A stretch of 64,000 nucleotides of DNA from Numida meleagris (taxonomy: Eukaryota; Chordata; Aves; Galliformes; Numididae): positions 29,706,450-29,770,449 of the forward strand of contig NC_034414.1 in the NCBI RefSeq assembly GCF_002078875.1. The letters run 5' to 3'. Under the pieces are notes generated by a model, which was not told the origin of the DNA, did not search any database, and saw only the letters and a program-made list of their open reading frames with translations. Of this stretch, positions 56,736-64,000 are shown in pieces. The translations under genes were made by a program, and so were the position numbers. The number at the start of each line of letters is the position of its first letter. Position 1 is the first letter of the stretch.

Positions 56736-59700
56736 TCCATGCAGCCCAAGACAATTCCTCTTCATTCAATGCAGCCCAGGCAAGCCAAATGGTTGGACAC
56801 CCATGCCAGTAGTCGTACAGCAAGAACACTTTACAGGAAGAAATACATAAATCAGAAAAACAAAACAAAACAAAAAAACAGTACAAGTATTCCACTGGCC
56901 ATATTCTCAAACATTACCACTGACATTTAATGTGTTTTAGAGAAATATGTCAGTATCAGAAGGCATCAGACACAACTGCCAAATAAATCTTCAGATATTT
57001 TATCAAAAAGAAAACTTGGTATATGCTATTGTGGGAAGCAGGAACTTTGGTTTATACAAAACCAAACGATTTCTGTTCAGTAGCTGATACCACAGTCTCT
57101 TATTTCCAGTGTATCTACTCAGAACTAACAAATCCCCCAAAATATACACATAAGCTATACAAGCTGGCATCTGTTTTTCTATGAAAGTGATTAGAAGCAG
57201 GCTAGAAATGATATGGACAAAATTAAAACATCTGCATTGAGGAAGAATGCCAAAAGGTACCTGCTGAGGTATTAAACTAGCAATTACACATTAAAAATTC
57301 TGAAGAAAAATGTTCTGCAGTGTTGTAGGGATACTTTGCTGACAATGAAAAACTTGGTGAAACACGGAAGTCTCTGTGTGCGCATACTCAGTAAGTATCT
57401 ATCTATGTCTTTTATTTTCAGCTAATGCCATGCTTCAAAGATATTCAAAACTAGTATTAAATATAAAGTGCATTTTGAGATTTCTTTTCTGCCCTTGAGC
57501 ACAGTGACACTTTGAAGATATCATTAGTTAAAATTCCAAATAGGCTTCAAAGGTAGTACAAGATGCAAAAGAGTTCCACAAACAATGACCCTGCAGCTCT
57601 GGGAGTCCTTCAATGAAATTCAAGTCCATTCTCTAACTTCACAAGAAAAATGACCTTCACAAAATGTCACTGCTAGCAGCCAATGTGATTATTAAAAATG
57701 TATAAACTAAGCAGCAGCAAAATCTGAAAGGGCAGAAAGTCCAAGTAGCAGTATAGCCCTCAATATAAGTTTCTAAAAATACTTCTTTCAAAATATATAT
57801 GCTTGTATTCATTTCTGCAGGCAGACTTCTACAGACAGGGGTATGCTTCCTATAGTCTAACCAGACAGATGTAACCAAAACGGCTGCTGCTAAGTAAACA
57901 TCTTTTACAGCGACATCTGCTCTTGAAATCAATCACTGGAGAGTCCACTCTTGGGATGTCCTTAAACAACACTTCATTTAAATGCGTAGCGTACAGAAGA
58001 TGGAATCACCATCACACCAGGAAGCCCACTCTAGCCATGCATAAATGTATGAACGAAATTAAGGACGCTGCAGTGATTTGCAGATAGTTTGTATCTATCT
58101 GTAACGACTAGTAGCTCCACGTAAACGTATACTTAAGTGCTGCTGGACAAGTTTTCTAAAACATCTTTCAAGACTGAAGGAAGGTGTGAAGAGAGATGCA
58201 GAAAGTCTGTTGTGCCTGTGTCCCACCCGGCACCAGTGACCGCACAGGGGCAGCCTGTTATAGCCTGACAGCGACCCAGCTCTCCCATGTTTTACCAATA
58301 CTCTAGCAAGGTTGAGTTAAGAATGTAAAACTTCGTCTCATGGGCAATTTCAGATGCTTTTAATGATACTTATGAAGAAAATCATCAGGTAAGCACCCAG
58401 CTTATTGAAGCCAAGACCTCATATCACAACTCCGTTTTCTTCTGTCACTTGACAGGATTAGAGGATGACTGGGATTTTGCGAGACTGTGAAAGAGGGAGA
58501 AATGTCCTGAGCATATTAACAGAAAAACTAGTATACATGTTACAGTAATGGACAAAACTGAAGCATTCTAATATAAACACAGTCAGATGTTTTCAGGGTG
58601 TGACAGACTTACCAACAGATATTATTTCATTTTAAGTCACAATATCCGATGGTTTTCAGTTTTAAGACATGTCACAATCTCATGACTTTTCCCTGTTTAA
58701 CACGAAACTCAGAAATCCGTAAAAGAAAATACTGCAACAGAGTTGTTGCTAGCCTCACCACCAGCCAGCCCTTGCCTGCTGCATGGAGCCACAGTACTGG
58801 CATATCCTCCTCTAGAGAGCACAGCAAGGGCAAGGGAATGAAGTGAGTAGGACGGAAATAAGACTGCACAAGGTGGCATGGACAGAAAATAAATGAGGGG
58901 AAAACTCAGAAGAAGGAAGAAGGAAGACTACCATACAACTGTCAGACTGTGGGGGAACCAGGGAAAGAGAGAATGGGACTTGAAGTAATAAAGCTTCTGC
59001 TCCTAAGAGAAGTGGCATTAACAGTCAGATAATTATTTTGAACCACCACGTTTCAGGATTTAGTAACAATGTTGATGAGGACACTTCTTTTATATCTCAT
59101 TGCTATACGAATAAATCTCATATATTTAAAACATATTTTTGATAGTATTCAAAGTGTCTTTTTATTGGAGTTAGAGCATTATGTTCTCAAACCAACTGGT
59201 ATATTTTTAGATATCTTTGACGTAGCTGCGGTTGCTTAACAGATGGCTTGCTGCCAATTGGTTTGAGAGTTCTCTGCTGCTTCACTGCCTTTCTTTTCTT
59301 TCATATAAATTACATTAGGTGAAAGCCCTTCCAGGCAGCTTGTGGAGGATATATCCACTACAGACTGATTTAATTATAACACCTAGGACTCTTCCTGAAA
59401 TGCTCAGAAACTCCTTATCTTTCTCTTTCAGGTATTAAACATGGTGAAGTTTGACCTCTTAACAGTAAGTAGTGTTCTGAAACATCATTTTATATACCCT
59501 TCAGCAGTTTCAGGAGAGTAATATAGTTCTATCTTTTCATCTAAAATGCAAATATGAGACTGAGAAGTCATAATAAATTTGATTAAATTAAGGTGACCAA
59601 GATTGCCCCTGTTAGGAAATATTATTTCTGTTGGAAAACTTCAAATCTATGATTCTGCATAGCATATCATAAAGCTATTTATACAAATTAATTAACAAAT

Positions 59701-60959
59701 TTATATTTAACAGGCTATAGAATTAGTACAGATAACATCATTGCATTACGGGTTTTACACTTAATACAAAAGTCTTAGAAATGTCAAATCAAAGAAATAC
59801 CTATATGCCCTCTCCCTCAAAACTTGCAGACCACTAAGTCAAACCTCAGAAGAATGGACAAAGAACTAGACCAGCCGAATATGCAACAGAATTTCCAGTC
59901 ATGTCTTTTAATGAGATGTATGAGAAGTTTATACAGTAGTAACTGTATAAGTTACTCAGCTTGCAGATGAGATGCCATCTTAAAGGTTAGCCGGTATACC
60001 TCTCCTGGAGAGAGTTCATGCACCTGTAATTCCATTTCACAAGTCAGCAACTGGAGTTTATTGTCTGCTTCCTTACTCTTATTTTGCAGGCAAGAAAAGA
60101 GAGCTTACATGAAGCTAGACTGATTGCAGCTTCTTATCTAAAATTCAGTTACGTATTTCTTCTCTTAGTACAATAACAAATAAAAGTTGCAGCAATTGGT
60201 TACTTTTCATGTGTTGGAAAGTTACTGGATAAACATCACTTTTCAATCACTCTTTCTTACCATCATGCTGTCTTTCCTTGAATTTTTGTTATTCTATGCC
60301 CCCAGTATTCTGTGTGATGACATTCTGTGTCTTTTCTATGGATGGAAGGCTTAACAAGAACCATGTTCTCTAATGCCCTCCAAAATCAACTTTCTTTGGC
60401 TGATTCTTCAGTTTATTTGAAACATAGTTAAAACTTAACAAATACACTACTGCTGCACTGCAATCAAAGCTAAGGCAGTTGTAAAAGTCACTGAAACTGT
60501 CATCAAAGTCAGTAACTTTCTAGAGGTATAAGCCATCTTTGCTACTCATATCGGTTCTTCCATACAGAAGTACCTTTTGAAGGTCTTAAAATAATTTCTT
60601 TTCAGCGCAAGATACATGGAAACTTTAATTGTTGCATGTCTAATGTGCTAAAAGAGTATTCTCAACAAAAAAAATCATACTAAAATTCAAACCATCTACA
60701 CTAACAATTAGACAGAGCAACTCTGGGAATAATATCAAAGCACAAAAGGTGGCAAACTCAGGGTTGATAGTTTAAATACTCTCAGCCCTGCTATTGCTGT
60801 GCCAAGGACCAATATGGGCTTCTAAAAGGATTTGCCAGAGGACTATCCTTTGCTCTTTTACAGTCATATTGTACAGACGAAAATAGCCCTCTATTGTCCT
60901 CATGCAAACTGGCAGAGTTTATCATTATTAATACTGAAGACACCAGTGTTTACAGTGCA

Positions 60960-61830
60960 AGAAAGGAAGAATATGCTAGCATGACCAAAGAGAAGCTGGA
61001 ATTCAGAAGTACACAGAAGATGTACATCCGTTGCATAAGATTCCTAATGTGAATGAAGTGATTGGTCAGGCCCAGGAGTATGTTGGGGTGGTATCACTTG
61101 TAATCGCATTAATCATGGATCCTGGATAACAGTGAGTAGCCCCCTGATGGCCCTAACATAGCATTGGGGTACTGCAGCCAGAGATACACCAAACAATGGC
61201 TGAGCTTTGACATGTACATGATTATGGTTATTGCCTTCTTCCCAATGTCAAAATAGTTGTCACAGACCCACTGAAGTCAACAACAATGCCTACATCCTGA
61301 AGGCAATGAGGAGCTGCTCCTGTAGAGGGCAGATCCCAGAAATAGATGATTGCTGTCATTCTAGAGCTTTTTACAAAATTCACACCCACAGAAATGAACC
61401 TGCCCATATTCACTTTTAAATTATCAGCCTGATAGCCATTGTTTCCTCAACAACAAGCCATCCATGAGTGCTGCTTGGGTGGGTCTATAAAATCTGTCAA
61501 CTGCTTTACGGTGGCTTATTCTATCAACTTCAGTGGAATTCTATCAGCATGATTACTTGCTCCTTTTCCTTCTCTTCTCCCACCTCAAATTGATGTACAA
61601 TCAAGATGGATGAAACCCTGATTAATGTAGTCATCCAAAAATGAAATCTACAAACCGACGTATCCGCACACATCAATAACATTTCCACTGACAATAGTTC
61701 TGCAGCACAGGAATACTGATTTGAAGTTTGCTTGCTTTCTCAGCATATTCACAAGGACTCTGCTGCCAGCAAGATCTCAAACTTCACAGAATGACCTTAC
61801 AAAATTTACCCATGTCAGGAACAGAAGTGT
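60960..61830. other. Unidentified coding-like block
   Basis: This block has a more even base composition than the intron around it and short open pieces on both strands. Plus-strand pieces include VNEVIGQAQEYVGVVSLVIA and, in another frame, HTHRNEPAHIHF. Many stops interrupt every frame. I could not place it in a repeat or gene family. It looks like a decayed mobile element or pseudogene. Confidence 0.25.
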
Positions 61831-64000
61831 CAGAGAAATTACTGCTGATAGATTAGATTAAATACAAACTCTTTCTCTGTTTTTCCCTGTATCCATAATT
61901 CCTCGTGCTTGTAACTTGCCTTCAAACTCCCTCACTCTCTTCACTGGGAACCATGATAACATTTGTTGTTACCTAATGCCTATAGCATGAGATTCTGAAG
62001 CCTGGAGCCAATTCCACATTCTTGTTTATAAAACAATATCAGCAAATGATTCAAAATTCAAAAGAATTACTCTGTGCACAGAAAAATGAAATGCAACAGC
62101 TTGACAGAGGTACCTCTGACAATACCTCAATAACTTAGGTATGATTAAGCCATTAATATGTTTAATTGTTGGACTCCAATGATATTGCTATTTTTGTAAA
62201 CAATTACCTAGGAGTATAGCAGATAATAAAGATCAAACCCAGTAATATTTATTGTAACTTTCCTCAGAGACCTTGTCTTCTTCAACTGAAATCAAACTAC
62301 TCAACAGATTTACTTCATAACATTCAGCTTCATTTTTGCTTACAGCTTGCAAAACATTTTGGGGAGGATGTTTCACATTTTTATATATAATAAAGTTAAA
62401 TCAATACAGTAGAAAAAACAACATTGTTGGATTTGTAATTTGTATCTGTACCCCATCAGGTCTTTAAGTTTTGACTCAAACCTGGCTGTATTTGATTTAC
62501 ATAAACTTCACAGATCAGTGATTTACCTGACTCGCTTATACACTAAAAGTGTTAATGAAATTGTTGCAACTGGGCAACCAACCAATATGCAACTTCTAAA
62601 TATAACCTATAGTATATATTAAATGTTAATAACAATCTTTTTAAAATCCTGACTGCTAAACAAAATTTTCAGATAGTAAGTATAACATCCAAACTGATCT
62701 TACATTTGTGATACAGTGCATCCCTATACATTGTGGTAAAACCAACAAAAATATTCATTGTTAGAAACAGTAAACCAAGCAAAGAAAACACTTACCAAAT
62801 GCTTGTATGCTCTATGAAGAAGGCATTTAGGGTCTATGTAGATTTATACAGCCCACCTGATCCAGCATGTTAAAGTTGTATAATGATATGTCCTAAGCCA
62901 GTGTCAAAAGATAAAGTATTTGCAAGGGGGAGAAGTTATAGGATTAACTTGTGAAAATGACAGTTGGCAACAAGCCCTTACACTTAGTTCCAAAGCAGGG
63001 CCAAGTGACTATTTCGTTTTTCAGCCCAATTTTTAATGTGTGAACTGCTGTGCTTCCCACCTCAACTCCAGTTCATGTAAGAATCAATCTGAAGGTGTTC
63101 AACAGAAGTAGAAAAGATGAAGACAAGCTGATAAAGGTAGTGACATCACTGCTATTCCAAAAACACCACTAAAGAAATTATGTATTTATTATTATCTCTT
63201 AATTTCCCCTAAATTACTTCAAATTACTCTACTTTAACTCTGTATGCAGGAATATATATTATCAGTCACAATGTTTGCAAACTTCTTTAAAAATTGAAGT
63301 AAAACAAAACTTCAGAAGTGAAAAAGTTTTGTTCTCAGCTAATCACAGAACCATGGGAGTAGAAATGAGAGAAATAATAATCAATACCAGTAAGAATTCT
63401 ACAATTACTGCAACTGACAATGTAATGAGCATTAACTAATGTTAAAGTACCGAGGGAGCATCTCTCATTAAAAAATTACTCTGTGTTGTACATGTGATTA
63501 TGTGTACTAAATTCTAGACTATTTAACTGTATCAAAGAAGAAACGGGGTAGAGTTATCTTAATATCATACAAAACTAGGGCCAACCCTGGGTTCATTATA
63601 GTTTTTAAAAGTGTATTAAGCAATACAGTCTAGAACAAAAAAAAGAAAGAAAACCATCTCTTTTACATAGTTACGATACCACCGGATGAAAACCCTATTA
63701 TTTACAGATCCTCATCAGCACACACAAAGAATGAAGTCACCCGTCAGAAATTTATACTGCTTTCTCCTAAGAACTTGCCCAGTCTCCTTGGCAGTGAATG
63801 AACTGAAAGTCTACTCACAATTTTACTTCTCTAAATAAATAATTTTGTAGTGCTTTCGAGAACAGCAGGAACATTGTGTGTTGCTTCCTACTATTTGCTA
63901 TCTTCCATTAAGTATAAATATTGCCTATGGAACTCCAGTGGTCTTTTGACATGTCTCCTCCAAAAAATTTTAGATCTAAAATCATCAATGTTGAAGATTA

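Larger units (their letters stand above)
55383..56806 (+). mobile_element. hAT-Charlie element, internally deleted, interrupted by a mariner
   Basis: The left end reads caggcatgtccaacccgtgg. The right end, reverse-complemented, reads gcatgggtgtccaaccattt; both fit the CAGGGGTGTCCAACC-type terminus of Charlie elements. Flanking 8-bp copies CAGTAATC (55375-55382) and CAGTAGTC (56807-56814) match at 7 of 8 positions, as a hAT target-site duplication should. Between about 55640 and 56105 the plus strand carries a decayed hAT transposase C-terminus: LPANFQMEHIEL, then GFYKPYLIREKYPSLHSHTL and a serine/leucine-rich stretch, with several stops. Most of the transposase is deleted. A mariner (56197-56735) sits between this and the right end. 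Confidence 0.85.

Noticed and set aside
58649..59018. Several 60-70 codon frames on both strands
   Set aside because: Length is within chance for this composition and no motif or conservation argument supports them.
61228..61419. Overlapping ~60-codon frames on both strands
   Set aside because: Neither has splice borders or recognisable similarity; they are kept only as part of the unassigned block.

Overview
This window looks like avian nuclear DNA, most likely from a galliform such as chicken. It is AT-rich and exon-poor. It carries CR1 LINE copies with the characteristic tandem 8-bp 3' end (ATTCTATG type units), a Galluhop-like mariner, a hAT-Charlie remnant and many short A/T tracts. Nothing bacterial or viral was seen. 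The whole window lies inside one gene on the minus strand, gephyrin (GPHN). Gephyrin is the bifunctional molybdenum-cofactor enzyme that also scaffolds glycine and GABA-A receptors at inhibitory synapses.

Seven gephyrin exons can be read directly, each with AG/GT splice borders and an unbroken frame. In transcript order (high to low coordinate) they are: 54144-54050 (residues 99-130, G domain), 48948-48882 (130-152, G domain), 42065-41793 (153-243, end of G domain plus proline-rich linker), 40686-40579 (optional 36-residue C3 cassette), 35527-35393 (244-288, linker), 22284-22228 (optional 19-residue cassette) and 13522-13481 (optional 14-residue cassette). Residue numbers follow the common mammalian isoform as I remember it. 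Earlier G-domain exons must lie above 64000. The constitutive exon beginning VQSRCSS and the E-domain exons must lie below position 1, because I could not find them here. The window therefore holds the alternatively spliced linker of gephyrin, where exons in the same phase are added or dropped to tune partner binding and clustering.

The rest is intron. Mobile elements: a 5'-truncated CR1 with a 385-codon open reverse-transcriptase frame (49456-50733), four short CR1 3' fragments, a full-length but catalytically dead mariner (16304-17497), and a hAT-Charlie remnant (55383-56806) with an internally deleted mariner nested inside it. A second hAT terminus lies near 34093.

The most interesting observations concern splicing. 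There is a possible unannotated exon at 20276-20154, on the coding strand and in the right phase, which would end gephyrin early. A dense YCAY cluster sits upstream of and inside the C3 cassette, as expected for a Nova target. A G-run tract that could form a quadruplex sits 64 nt downstream of the 19-residue cassette donor. No CRISPR array, tRNA, rRNA or independent protein gene could be supported.
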